This document shows, piece by piece, positions 38,519 to 51,000 of a DNA stretch of 64,000 nt (positions are counted from its first letter, which is position 1; the number at the start of each line of letters is the position of its first letter). The notes beneath the pieces were generated by a model. That model was not told the origin of the DNA, made no database searches, and saw only the letters and a list, made by a program, of their open reading frames with translations. Source of the stretch: Henckelia pumila (Eukaryota; Streptophyta; Magnoliopsida; Lamiales; Gesneriaceae); the NCBI RefSeq assembly GCF_033568475.1, contig NC_133122.1:66301442-66365441 (forward strand). Reading direction: 5' to 3'. A program made the position numbers and the translations under genes.

Positions 38519-41219
38519 TGTAACACCCGGTGTTTTTAATACGTAAATTCGCATGCATAATTAGGGAATTTATTTATTTAAAATTTTAGATTATGGGTTA
38601 AATATTTATGTGAATTATTTGTGCATGATTTAAATGATTTTCAAGCATTTAACCCATAATTAGAGATTTTCATGATTTATGGTAATTGTATTATTTTATC
38701 GCCTTGACGGGACCGTGGACGGACGAGATGACAACTTTCTACCCAAATTATTTTATGAGTCTTTTTGGAGCCCGAAAATATTATTTTGAGTTTTTATTCC
38801 TCAAAATTATCAATATTTGATTTTTAAATAATTTTAGGAGTCCGTTTTATCCAAATTAAGCCATTTTAATGACTTTTTATTATCCTTAAAATTCCCTAAA
38901 TCCATTATTTCGGGATTTATTTATTTTATTAGTTAGCTAGTATTTTATTAAGTTAGGAAATCTTTTTATATTGGTATTTATCTCCTAATTAATTATTGAG
39001 ATCATTATCTACCTAATCTACTCCCCAATCCATCGCCCAAAACCAACCCCCCCCCCCCCCAAACACACGCTCACTCCCTCATTCTCTCAACCTAGCCGCC
39101 TCCACTCTTCTCCCTCACCTCTCCATAGGCGCACGGCAGCAAGGAATCCATAGCCAAGTTTTGAAGCTTCAAAGTTAGTCGTCGTCGTCGTCGTCGTCCC
39201 AGATTCGTCACCGTCTATCCCTTCTATTATTTTTATCGGTGAAAGGCATGTTTTCTTCCTCTTTTTTGCACTATATCAGTGATTATTATGTGTGTGTTGT
39301 GTATGCATCGATTTGTTCATAGATTTTCAGAAAAATGAGACGGTTTTGTTCTTGATGCTCGTTCATGTGCTTTCTTCATTCAAGCTCATGTTTTTCTCCC
39401 TCCATGGTAGTATAGCTGCTGGTCAGGGGTCCCTAAGTCGTGTGAGGGTGGTCTGAACTCGAGTGGCTCGAGTGGTTCAAGCCAAACAAGCCCAGGTAGG
39501 TGCTGGTGCAGGATCGGGCTTGGGGGCGCAGGTTTAGGGTTTGATGGAAGGGGGTTCGGTGCTCTGTGCGTGGGCTGCATGGGGTCGGGGCCTTGGTCAG
39601 GTTAGGACCGCCCAGACGTGGGCCACGTTTGGGCGGCAGAGCTCCGGCCATGGGCGGCCGGAGCTGGGCGGCAGCAGCCCTAGAAGGGCCGCTGCTCGCG
39701 GCCGCATGAAAAGGGAAGTAGGGTTCGGGTTAGGGTTTCAGTGATGGGTCCGGGTCGGGTTTGGTGGTCCGGGTCAAGTCAGTGGGTCATGGGTTATGTT
39801 AGTTGGGTCCGGGTCCGGGTCAAGTTAGTCGGGCTCGGGTATTTTTATTTTTAAGTTTTAAGTTTAATTAAATGTTAAATGGGCCTAATTAAATCCCAAA
39901 AGTTAATTGGGCTCCATTTAATTATTTTGGGTTAAATTTAATTATTTTTGGGTTTAATTAAATTTAATTAAGTTAGCCCGATAATCTTTATGGGCTTGGG
40001 AGCCCATGGAAGTTATTGGGCCAGTCTTTGGGCTTTTGGGTCTATTGGGCCAGATTAAGTTGTTATTGGGCCAAGTATGTGCTAATGGGATTTAATTGAT
40101 TTATTGGGCTTAAAAATGTGTTAATGGGCTTAAGTATGTTAATGGGCCAGTCTCAGTGTTAATGGGCCAGAATTTAAGAAAATGGGCTTGAGTGTTAGGG
40201 CCAGCAGTTCAGTACAAACCATGAGAAATTGCATGTGTCCTAATTATATATTTAATTATTTTATGCATGAAAGTTATTTTAGTATTTATATGTTAGTATA
40301 AAAATTAAATTAAATATATATGAAGGACACACATTTTTATTTAAGTACATGCATTCATGAAATAATTTTGTGGCATGATTTAATGTTTAAGGTTGAGCAA
40401 GAAAATAATTTTATGTTGGAAGTTGAAGTAGTGTGACAATTTAAGGGGGCAAGCCCCCACATGTTAAGGGCAGTTTACTGTCAATTTAAGGGTAGTTTAC
40501 TACCAGCAAGAGGTGATTCTTCACCGCCGCGTACGTTGGTTTTAAGAGACTGATCAGTCGAACCTTTTAAGTTTAAGGTTACACTATGGATATGACCATG
40601 CGATGTTAGAAAAATGTTATGTTCAACAATGTTTATGTATGTATTATATGATTATATTTAAGATCAAGTTAAGTAAGATTTTAAGTTATGATTCATGATT
40701 TTTAAGCATGCCCATTCATGTATATGTTATGTATTAGTACTTCAGTGATTTAAATTATTTTAAATCCTTGTTATGTTAGCATGTTGGGCCTCTAGGCTCA
40801 CTACATTTATATGGTGCAGGTGAGTACGTAGAGGAAGATGTAGTACCTACTGGCGGCGAGGACGCATGAGCAGACAGGCAGTGATCCCCCGTAGCCGTCG
40901 TTTGAGTCATTATGAATATTTTTAAGAATTTTTAAACCCTGTTATTTATTTATTTCTTTTAAGTCATTTCAGTGGCGAATTTTAATACTATTTTTATTAA
41001 GTAATTTATTGCATGCAAACTTTTAAGTTAATTGTTTTGACAGTATTTTATTTAAGTTTGACTCAGATATTTAAGTATAAAATGTTGCATTTTATTTAAG
41101 TTATTTTTAAATCTGTTTATTGTTGTGCATATATGTATGGGCATGTATGTACATTTATTTTACTTAGGATAAAAAAAAAAATTTCCGCATATGTTATTTT
41201 AGAAAATTTGGTCGTTTCA
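38519..41219 (+). repeat. 3' LTR of the Gypsy element
   Basis: 2701 bp, co-linear with the 5' LTR. Longer mainly through an expanded C tract (about 39045-39060), two extra GTC units and a short extra segment near 40668. Confidence 0.95.
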
Positions 41220-41224
41220 GAAAG

Positions 41225-42126
41225 ACCTCGGACACCTTAGATATTTTTTGGGAATAGAAGTAGCAAGATCATCAATAGGAATCTCAATCTCACAGCGAAA
41301 ATATGTTCTAGACCTTCTGAAGGAAACTGGTATGTTGGGATGCAAACCAGTTGACACTCCCATGGATCCAAACATCAAGGTGGGAACAAATATGGATAAT
41401 CCTCCAGTAGACAAAGGGAGATATCAAAGGCTAATAGGCAAACTTATATACCTTTCACATACGCGGCCAGATATCGCATTTGTTGTGAGCGTTATTAGTC
41501 AATTCATGAACAACCCTACTGAAGAACACATGGGAGTTGCATACTGAGTGTTAAGATATCTAAAAGGTACTGCTGGAAAGGGATTACTCTTTAAAAAAAC
41601 GTCCATCATAACTGTTAAAGTTTACAGTGACGCTGATTGGGCCGGGTCTCCAACAGATAGGCATTCTACTTCAGGCTACTGTTCATTCGTATGGGGAAAT
41701 TTGGTGACATGGCGAAGCAAGAAACAATCAGTGGTAGCTCGTAGTAGTGCGAAAGCTGAATTTCGATCTTTAGCTCATGGAATTTGTGAAGGAATGTGGA
41801 TCAAGAGACTGCTTAATGAGTTGAAGATAGAAGGAAATCATCCAGTTGAACTTATGTGTGATAACCAAGCAGCGATCAGCATATCCAAGAATCCAGTTCA
41901 TCATGATCGGACCAAACATATTGAAGTGGATCGACACTTTATCAGTGAGAAGGTTGAAATGGGAATTGTTGAGCTGAGTTACATTCCTACTCAATTACAA
42001 GTTGTAGACATTTTGACAAAGGCCCTTCACGGACCTATTTTTGAGGAATTGTGTTCCAAGTTGGGCATGTTGAACCTATATGACATATTTAATATTCAAC
42101 ACTCCCCCTCAAGTTGGGCATGTTGA
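41225..42126 (+). pseudogene. Copia polyprotein, 3' part (end of RT and RNase H)
   Basis: After the GAAAG duplication the interrupted RT resumes ([54 protein letters not shown]). A TGA at 41545-41547 breaks the frame in the segment before LRYLKGT. RNase H follows: YSDADWAGSPTDRHSTSGYC, SKKQSVVARSS, CDNQAAISISKNPVHHDRTK and ILTKAL. The last codons (after LGMLNLYD) come from a duplicated snap-back segment, so the C-terminus is abnormal. Confidence 0.88.
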
Positions 42127-42170
42127 ACCTATATGACCCAACTTGAGGGGGAGTGTTGAATATTAAATAT
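42085..42170. repeat. Perfect 34-bp inverted repeat across the polypurine tract and 3' LTR start
   Basis: Left arm 42085-42118, right arm 42137-42170, loop of 18 bp (42119-42136). The right arm comprises sequence before the LTR, the polypurine tract and the first 17 bp of the LTR. The left arm is its exact reverse complement and is an extra segment, because the 28 bp at 42057-42084 are repeated directly at 42110-42137. Confidence 0.95.
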
Positions 42171-42375
42171 TAGATGATTATCAACTATTTAAGATTAGAT
42201 AGGATTTTATCTTTATGCATTTGTATTTTAATTCTTTAGATTAGGATAATCATTATCTTATTGTATTCCTTAGTTTCAGGTTTTTAGTTAGACGTACAGT
42301 TCTATAAAGTTCTTGTATTTTTCCCTTTCTTAGATTAATGGAAAACAGCCTATTTTCTCTTTCAAAAAAACCACA
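42154..42375 (+). repeat. 3' LTR of the split Copia
   Basis: 222 bp, TGTTGAATATT...AACCACA, about four differences from the 5' LTR by eye, followed by target duplication ATAAC. Confidence 0.95.
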
Positions 42376-42419
42376 ATAACAATATGTGAACAAAAAGAAA
42401 GACGAGGAAAAAAAAACAA

Positions 42420-43416
42420 TGTTGAGAAATGAATTTGGAACAAACTCAATCCCAAAAACTAACTCAAGTGGGAGGTTTGCTTTTGTCTATATATTAAACT
42501 CCCAAACTATTTATCCAACCGATGTTAGTTTATATATTAAAGTCTCAGGCTATTTACCCGACCGATATGGACAAACTAACACACAACACACATCTCTCAC
42601 GCCCAAGAATGAAACGACTCTCAACCAATGTATGGGACAAACTAACACACCAACACACCCATAGGAATGAAATGACTGGAGCGTAGAGTCATTAACGAGT
42701 GACCCAACTATGGGACAGATGACTCAATTATGGGCGGTCCAACACATAACGGTGGGTCTGATCTCTGATACCATGTTAAGAAATTGACTTGGACCTATCT
42801 CAACCCAGTGTTCTAAATGGCGGTCGAGGCGGCCGCCTATGCGGTAGGCGGCCCTCGACCGCCCCTCCTTGGCATTAAGCGGCCTCTTCAGACGGCCCCA
42901 AGCTGTCCGGCGGGTGAGGCGGGCGAGGCGGCAGTGGCGGGCGCTCGAATGGGTGAGACGGCCAAAGCAGTCAACAAATTTTAAATTTCAGTCAAAAGTC
43001 AAAGTCAACTAAATTTAAAAATCTAATCAAAGTCTACCGATTTTAACACCTTAGTAACTTGAAATCACTACTCACTTTCTTTTATTTTTCACTTTTGCTT
43101 CAAGTCTTCTCACCATCAAGTCTTCTCACCATCAATCACTAGGCCCGTTGCCCGCCCGCCGCCACCAGCAAGTCTTTAGGTTAGGTTTTGTATATTTAAC
43201 ATACTTTTACATAATTTAAGCCAAAGTCTAATGATATTGTTTGAGATTATGAGGTGTTAATATAATAAAGATGACTAATATATGTGATTACATATAAAAA
43301 ATGCTAAAAAAATTCAACCGCCGCGGTAGGCGGTCACGGACCGCCCCGCCACCGCCTCCCGCCATTTACAACACTGTCTCAACCCTATAAGCTAGCTCAA
43401 GGGAGAGGTTTACACC
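42420..43416 (-). mobile_element. TRIM retroelement, copy in unit 3, with a hAT MITE in one LTR
   Basis: Left LTR 42420-42581 (162 bp). Right LTR starts at 42774, preceded by the complement of an initiator-Met PBS (TCTGATACCA, 42764-42773), so the element reads on the minus strand. The right LTR is interrupted by the hAT MITE and then continues CTATAAGCTAGCTCAAGGG to about 43416, where it stops short of the left LTR's length. AACAA at 42415-42419 and 43417-43421 could be the target duplication, but the missing LTR part makes this uncertain. Internal DNA is about 190 bp, without ORFs, and contains a second partial copy of the GGACAAACTAACACA block. Confidence 0.75.
42806..43376. mobile_element. 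hAT-superfamily MITE, 571 bp
   Basis: Termini CAGTGTTCTAAATGGCGG and, inverted, CAGTGTTGTAAATGGCGG, flanked by a perfect 8-bp duplication TCTCAACC (42798-42805 and 43377-43384). An 8-bp duplication with CAGTG/CACTG ends fits hAT. Subterminal regions are rich in GGCGG/CCGCC repeats that can pair across the element. No ORF. The left 271 bp of a sister copy are at 4026-4296. Confidence 0.93.
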
Positions 43417-43717
43417 AACAAACAATATAAGAAAACTGGAGAGAGAATAAATGATGTTATTCGTCCAAATTATAGTTTCCAAGACATCAAACAACTGCAA
43501 AACCTATCCTTAAATTTTAAGAAGTGAAACCAGAAGATAGCCAAATGATAGCACCTATCAACCATCCTAAGTGCAAATCTATATCATCAAGCAGCTCCTG
43601 TCTTTCATTGCTGGCTCCAACTATAGTGCGATGACTCTAGATCAAATCAAATCTAATATCTACACCACTCATACTTCACACTAAAAAACATTTACACCAA
43701 AATGTAGAATCCCCATA

Positions 43718-46700
43718 TCACTTCCTTCCACCAACCATGCTATGGTTGTTTGACCCCGATAAGCTTGGTGATGAATGACTTGTTGCCGTAAATCCTCCAT
43801 CCGTACTGCCAAATACATTAAGATCTTCAAACAACCTGTATGATGGAATAAATGGTTTCTGTCCTGCATTGGGAGCCACAGACCTTGGGCTGGAGTTGGC
43901 AATTATATTTCCGTTACTTGACTCTTGTCGTAAAGGCCTAGGAGTAGATGATGACGTGGGTCTTGGAGTTTCATACATGTTAGGCAGTCGAGGCCCAGGA
44001 TTTGGATTGCTGAAGTAGCCAGGAGTAGAGGCCCATGGTGGAGGAGGGTAGACAGTCGAAGCGTACTGGGGATATTGAGGTGTAGTAAGAGAAGATTGTG
44101 GTTGCTGAAGGGGCTGCTGCTCCGGTTGAGGATGAATGCCATGTTGGGGTCGGGCCTGAGCCCAGGGAGCTACATAATTGTTGAAGGCCACACCAGGGTG
44201 ACCAGGATAAGCCTCGGAAGAAAATTCAACACCTGGACTGGCTGACGGCATATGCCCTTGAGATGTGCTATGCACTGGAGAAGTCGGAGTCTGAGAAGGT
44301 TGCTCAGTTGATAACGTGATGCTCAGAAGGTCTATAATATCTTGATCTGTGGTTTGTATTGGAGCAGTTGTGGTGGTAGGAACTAGAGCATTACTCATAG
44401 AAGAGCTCAAGGGGGATTCTGGAGATGCCGCATCTTGCACCGTCTTTACGAGGGTCAAACCTTCGACTTTCACCTCAGGCGTGCTATTTGAAGCAGCAAC
44501 GGGAGTTTTTGAATGTCTGCATGCATGCCAAGCATAACTCAATACCAATTAATGAATAAAGATAAATCATATTTATAAATGAATTTTCTAGAGCGCATAT
44601 TTTTTTTTTTTTGACAGCAAACTTGTAATTTATTAAGATGGAGAAAAATCATCAATTACAAGATTTACAAGCCAAAGCGGAAAATTCCTAGAGCGCATAT
44701 TTGAATGCAAAGAAACTTGTTAAATAAACCGTGAGTTCAGAAACTGCGATAGCATCCACCGAACAACTTTTCTCGAACCCGTGATTTAAGGGGGGGAAAA
44801 AACTAAAACTAGTTCCAATTGAGCTAAAGTGCTCAACTCACCTTATACCCCTATTATCTACCAGCCAATTCATGATTACCAAAGAAAATGCTTGTATATT
44901 TATATCCAGTTTCAAAATGATGGTGATAAACAGATGCGCTGCTAAATTTTTCCACTTCAGAAAATGTGCGAGGGGAATTATAATGTTATACCTTCGAGCT
45001 AGCAACGCAAACTCATCTTCCTCTTCCTCCTCTTCCTCAGTCAGCTCCCTATGAACAGGAACAGCTGGTACAGAAGGGTCAGTATTTGATGTATCCATGG
45101 CTACCTTAACTTCAGCAGGCTGGAGACTGGAGTTATGTTTTCCTGCTGCCCCAGGCTGCACATTCGTTACTTGAACAGGTAACGGGGAACCAGAGGCTAC
45201 TGCATCATGCCTTGTGAGCGTACTCTGCAGGCTATCGTTCAATTCAAGACCCCGACCAAGAAGTTCCTCATCCCTGTCATGGTGAAAAACGCATATTACA
45301 GGGCAAAAACATCTTCAGTGTAAAATTAGAGGGTAAAAACCCAAAGATGACAGCAGAAAACAAGAAAGATGAATAACAAGAAAATAAGTATCCGAATGAC
45401 AGACCCAGTTGTTGATAACATCTTCATTAACTTCTTTTGATTGGTACGACATTGCTCGACAAGGTCGACTATCACTTCATCTTTAACAGACTACAAGGAA
45501 AAAGGAAGATTATTTTTTTAGTTTGCGACAATTCTTACCATTAAGGGCTAAAATTGATATTTTATATACCGTGCGATCACTTGGATCAATAGCTTGCAGC
45601 ATGTCAATCAAGAGGGCCAAAACTTCTCGCATGGAATCTAAGCTAGATGAGCTACAGGAATAAAAATGGAGTGTGGATAAATTATAAATAAGCTGAAGAT
45701 GTTGAGATAAAAGTAATAATATTTGGGGTCAAAAAACCAAGTATACTACAAACAGTGTTGGGTCAAAACCTCAAATTTTCTTCAGCTGCCATTGCTTCAT
45801 CTAGTCGTGTTGAAGAACTACTTGGCATCCCATAACCTGGTTGAGGAAGTCTTGATGTTGGATGTGTAGCTGGAGGAGTAAAAATTGGAGCTGCATCTGG
45901 TGATTGACGAGGAAATTCTACACCAATGCGCTGCCATGCATAACAACAAGCAGTAATTTAAAAATCTATCAAACGAGCCCAGTAAAAGTAATTATTGCCT
46001 CAAAAGACAATTAACAGCAAAGAAAAATAAATGACTAGCTTCATTCAGTGACTTAACGTGACAAACAAAACAAGGCTGCTAGCATGTACAGGTGCCATCA
46101 ATATAGAGACGCACAAGGAAATACAAAGAAGAAGATTTACCCTCAAGTCCTCGTAAGCCATGTAATATTGAGGATATCTTCCTCCAGATCCACCAAATGC
46201 TTCGTACCAAGAGCCTATTAGGGTCAAGATTTTATCTCTCACATGCATATCTGTCTGGAGAAATCACCCAAGAAACAACGTATTAAGGCAGGGTAGGCTA
46301 TATTACGAAACCGAACAGGGAATTTAATGTAGGACCGTAAAATTTGTGTGAAGTGACTCAAAGGGAAGGAAAATACAGTAGTAGGAAAACAAAAAAATAG
46401 TTCTAAGCAGATGAAGATAAAAGATGAACGGTGAATTGGTAACACGACTAAAAACTGCAACCAAGTACATTGAAATTAGCATAGAGACTCATCCAAGAAT
46501 AAACACAAACTATACTTTTTTATGCGGTTCTAGATCACAAAATCACCAGTCTTGAGACTCGATAAGTTTCATGAGGTATTAGAAACTAGTGATGACCGAT
46601 CACCGGCAGCATATACTAATTGGTAAGTAGCTTTTACTTGTGTTAACTTTAAATGTTCCACAGTTCTACTTCAATAGACGGTGAATATAATTAAAAAAAA

Positions 46701-47916
46701 AGAACGAAAAACCCACATTAGAATCGGATAGGACATCATTCGATAGCAACATCACTGTCGGCTTACATTCACCGCTTAATCAGGTAAGAAAATAATTACG
46801 AACTTAAAGGGGAAATAAGAAAAAAGTGGTACATCAAATGTCAATGTCCCCAAACTTAATGAAAAGAAAGCGTGCCTTTTTCTTAACAATCTTGACCATC
46901 TCCTGCAGTATATTTCTTTCTGCAATTTGCATATGCACGTAATCACCACAGTTCTTGACCATCGTCTCCAGAAGCTACAAGAACATGCAGTTATCAATTA
47001 AAATGTGAATTAAAAACATAAAGTTAGCTGGAGCCCTTATAGACAGACTAATTCAAAAATCTACATGCATACTTCAGCATATATCCTACTCTGTTACAAA
47101 TTAAGTTTGGTGATCTACAAGATTTTTCGAAACGGACAATAGTTTGGCGCATATATACCGTTAATGCGAGTAATTGAACTTTAGGATTCTTGTGCTGCAA
47201 CCGTTTCTTCACAGCTTTCACGACATCTTTTGCCAGCCTAACCAAGTGAAACACATCATCAGCCTTGAAAACTATTACTAGTCATTGTGAATTTCAATCA
47301 AGAAAAAACAGCGAGAAGGAAAAACAGACTAAATATTACAAGCATCCAAACTAAAATACACATCAACCAACCACCCCCTTTTCCTATTTCATTATGACAA
47401 CACAGAAAAGTTTGAATTTTGATAATCTTCTCCTTCAAACTATCATGAAGCTTGATTGACATCCCCAATTTGAGATTCCAAGATCAACATAAAAAAGAAA
47501 GGCAAAAAATAGAGAAAAACAGCAACCCTTATCCGTTTACCGCACGCATATAAGACAACAGAACAAACAAAATCACTAATCAAAAGAAGCAACAAAAAAC
47601 CAATCTATCTATTCAAAAAAAAATCCCAAACGAAACCCGAAAAAATTCCACCGATTTCAACATAAGATGGAAACAATCCAACAGAAATCATACAAAAGAA
47701 GTCAACTTTGCATGAAAACAAGCAGAGGTAAACAAAACAATAGAACATATATATACACACATGCAGCATATACACATACATCTGATTCGAATTGATGGTA
47801 TCACAGATATCAATATTCATCGTCCAATCGGGTCCGATCAAGAACTCGCTCGTTGCCTTCTCAACCCTAACAGTGGCTGAAGAAGATGACGCAATTGAAG
47901 CCATGGATGATATCAT
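43718..47916 (-). CDS. TOM1-like (TOL) ubiquitin-binding VHS/GAT protein
   Basis: TOL proteins act as ESCRT-0 substitutes in plants, binding ubiquitinated membrane cargo for vacuolar sorting. Nine exons on the minus strand: 47916-47780, 47237-47159, 46974-46876, 46254-46141, 45930-45770, 45651-45570, 45490-45405, 45273-44992, 44516-43718. All joins keep frame and give 1839 bp, 612 aa. The start at 47916 gives [14 protein letters not shown]; a second ATG four codons later is possible. VHS about residues 20-145 ([64 protein letters not shown]); GAT about 195-285 ([46 protein letters not shown]); an acidic [19 protein letters not shown] segment; then a long Pro/Gln/Ser-rich tail ending [10 protein letters not shown]...NHSMVGGRK, typical of TOL6/TOL9-type members. 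Intron 3 appears to be GC-AG. No lesion seen. Confidence 0.95.
44601..44687 (-). mobile_element. 5'-truncated LINE-like insertion in the last TOL intron
   Basis: An 87-bp insert that, read on the minus strand, ends TTAATAAATTACAAGTTTGCTGTCAA followed by a poly-A tail of 12. Flanked by direct repeats of CTAGAGCGCATAT (44588-44600 and 44688-44700). A long target duplication plus poly-A marks target-primed reverse transcription; a LINE 3' end is likeliest, though a SINE or processed transcript is possible. Confidence 0.8.
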
Positions 47917-48050
47917 CTCTTCTCCTACACCCGAACGGCCCCCGTGAAGAATAATCAGAAAACCAAGAATTTTTGTGGGTTTGACTATTGCGGTTCGTTA
48001 TTTCTTGAAAGCAATTTTTTTTTGCAACACTTGTTCCAAGAAAACACATA

Positions 48051-51000
48051 TGAAAGTTTCGTTCTTTTTCCTTCTTTATTATTATGCTGTTCTTGTATGT
48101 ATTAAAAAAACATTAAAAGTTTTTGCTTTATTGATATATTAATATTATAATTATTATTTCTTTTCGGCAAGTATTTTATACAGGACCACAATATTTATGA
48201 GTTCTTCAGAAATATGTTTCTTTTTTTCTTGATTGTTCATGCTCAGTGGTCCATTCTTTCTTTCCTTCTTTACCCAAATTCGTGTGAGATTTTTTAAAAT
48301 TTCATTATTTTGTCAATTATTTGCCCATTTATAAATTTTACGAGAAAATATTAATTTAACATAAACAAATTTATTATAATAAAACTATAGTTTATATTAA
48401 AGTTTATGTTGGCCATTGTATTATATAATATATACTATATCTATATATACTGTATAATAAAGCATCGTAACTAACTTGATAATTTAATTAATGGACAAAA
48501 ATATCCTTATTTATTTCATCCAATAAAAATTGTTACCACAAAATTATTTCCAAAATTTAAAAACTAAAACGATTTGTTAATTATAATCAATATCTTAAGG
48601 CATTGTTTGGTGTGAAGGATAACACATTGATTGATTATTTATCATTGTTTTGTCCAATGTTTGGCTCAAGTTCTTCCAAGGATTAATAATGTCATTCATC
48701 ATTGTCTAATCCAAGTATATTGATTTAAAATTTTAATATTATTACTCTCTCATCATTCAATTCATGAACCAAACAGTGCCTAAATATTTTCTTAAAAAAC
48801 ATCTTAAAGATTTTTCTTTTAAAAAAAAAAGATAATTACGTTAAAATTTTGTGCAGGCAAAGTATTACGTGCTTGATTTGCTAGTATATATAATGGAACG
48901 GCAAAAGCGGAAAGTAGTACTAAATTTGGATAAGGCAAAAAATTTATCCGTTTCATGCTGTCACCTCATTACATTATTGTATAGTAAATTAATGCAATTT
49001 GAATACAAGATTTATTATTAAATAGATATATGTCGACATGTGTGTTAACCAGAGCTATTTTTTGAGTTGATCTAGCTAGAATCATCCAACAAAATTGCTC
49101 GTTATTTATGGATCATCTGAAATTAAAATCTTAAATTTATAACAAAATATCGAGTTTAAAATTGAATTGTAATATAATATTTTTCCAACAAAGTCAAAGA
49201 AAAAGGTTTCAATCAAGATGATTCATAAACTTCATATATTCGCATGGAAACTGTCATTATTGATCTTCCATGTGTCAATGATTTCGATATACTGATTAGA
49301 CAGGAATTCATTTGGTTTAAATTCGAAGGAAACCTAGAATTAAGTATTTTATTACAAATAATAATATCGTACCCTTAATTTCGTGGGTATCTACACTATT
49401 CAATTGATAGAGAGATTTTCATATTAAATATTTTATTTCTGTGAAGCACGTCAATATTTTTATTCCCTAAATGTCCCATTTTCAAAATTACAAGCATGTA
49501 AAATTATAACCATAAATACAAATGCATCAAATAATTAATAACCAAGATTGGAGATTAAGTGGGGGAAAGAAAGAGGTGGTTGAGGCCCTAATTTTGGCAC
49601 CTTAAATGGTGTATGTATCATCCTTTGACCATAGATTTTGCATGTGAAATTTGAATTCAACATTGGACTACTTTGATAGACCTATGACTATGAGGGTGAA
49701 AGGAATCAAAATCTAATTAAATAAAATATTATGCAATAAATATGCTAGATAGCTTTTTAATCTAAATTTTTATGTGTAAATAAAATAAATCCAAATTAAA
49801 TAAAAATTTGTTTGATCCATCCACTAGTACCTGAGATTTTCAACATCTCAATTGGAGCTAAAAAATTGGCCCCTCAAACTATAGTGGACATACTTTTTTA
49901 AAAATAAAATTAATAAATTTCATTTGGACAATTACTTATAAAACGGTTTTATAAAAGTGTTTTTAAAAAATATTTATAATTTTTTAAAAATTTGTGTTTA
50001 AGAATAAATATGTGTTTGAACAATTATTCTATAAAAACATTTTAACATTTCAAAAATAATGTTGTACGTTTTGATTTTCATCCTTGCTTTCCTTTATAAA
50101 AAAAATCTAAAAACAATTTTCAATTGTTCTTTAAAAAATATACTTAATAACGCTTTTTAAACAATATTTTTTAAAAAAATTAACAAAAATCTTGTTTAAA
50201 TACATACTTTAAATTTTTCTACTTATAAAAACTAAAACGCTTTTAAATTATATGTCGAAATAAAACCTAGAAATGTGCATATGCACTAAATTAGAAAAAC
50301 AAATTACATATAATACTCAAAAAAACTGTATATTGTATTAAAAAAAATAAGACTAAAATATTATAAACGATTACTTAAATAGTATATGCATGGCTTGTTA
50401 TTCGGTAAGCGAAATTATTAACCAATCTCGTATGATCAATACGCCGAAGTAATTTTTTTCTCCATTGATATCATAACTAGTTTATTTAATATTTACTGCA
50501 ACATGGTTGATCGGTGATAAATTTTCTCTCGTAATGTAAAAGTTTAAAAAATGTATCAAAACTGAAAAAAAATAAATATATAGAATGAGCATCTTTACCA
50601 AAATAAATTCATCGTTTTATCAAAAATTTTGATTGTTGACAATAATATAATTTAAATGTTTAAACCATACGAAAACAATACAACCATCACGTTCCGGTTT
50701 CTTTTATATATGCATATATAAATTCCAATGTTTTATATATTAAATGATTTGTGTTTCTTTTTCTCCAATTAAGGGTTACTATACATTCTAGAATGATATA
50801 GCCTTGGTGTGATTAACATGTGCACTACTAATATTCTTGGATGAGTCAATATCCATATTTTGAGATGGCTCCAAACCTCCAAAAGGCAAATAAAAGAAAG
50901 TGGGGATGAAAAAGTATACTCATAATTATGGTCATTAATTATTTGTGGCTTGAATTTAATTAGATTGACCATTCATGCTCTATAAAAGCCGATACTATTA

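Larger units (their letters stand above)
30993..41219 (+). mobile_element. Complete Ty3/gypsy chromovirus (Tekay-like), nested in Copia RT
   Basis: LTRs 30993-33661 (2669 bp) and 38519-41219 (2701 bp), TGTAACACCCGG...GTTTCA, with a perfect target duplication GAAAG at 30988-30992 and 41220-41224. PBS TGGTATCAGAGAC at 33664-33676; polypurine tract AAGGGGGGGAGA at about 38505-38516, preceded by the TTTCGAGGACGAAAT motif common in plant Tekay/Del elements. Gag, protease, RT, RNase H, integrase and a C-terminal chromodomain are all present. Long LTRs and the chromodomain point to the Tekay (Del) lineage. LTRs are very similar, differing mainly in a C tract, a GTC repeat, a short indel near 40670 and scattered substitutions, so the insertion is recent. 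I see only two coding lesions. Confidence 0.95.
27172..42375 (+). mobile_element. Ty1/copia retrotransposon, split by a nested Gypsy element
   Basis: 222-bp LTRs at 27172-27393 and 42154-42375 differ at about four positions by eye. The target duplication ATAAC at 27167-27171 and 42376-42380 is perfect, and the empty site TTCATAACAATATGTG survives at about 3592-3607. PBS TGGTATCAGAGAC directly follows the 5' LTR, and a polypurine tract TTGAGGGGGAG precedes the 3' LTR. Without the Gypsy and its target duplication the element would be about 4.97 kb, a normal copia length. Gag, protease, integrase, RT and RNase H are in copia order but the frame has many stops and shifts. Insertion is younger than the unit duplication, since copy 1 lacks it. 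Confidence 0.95.
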
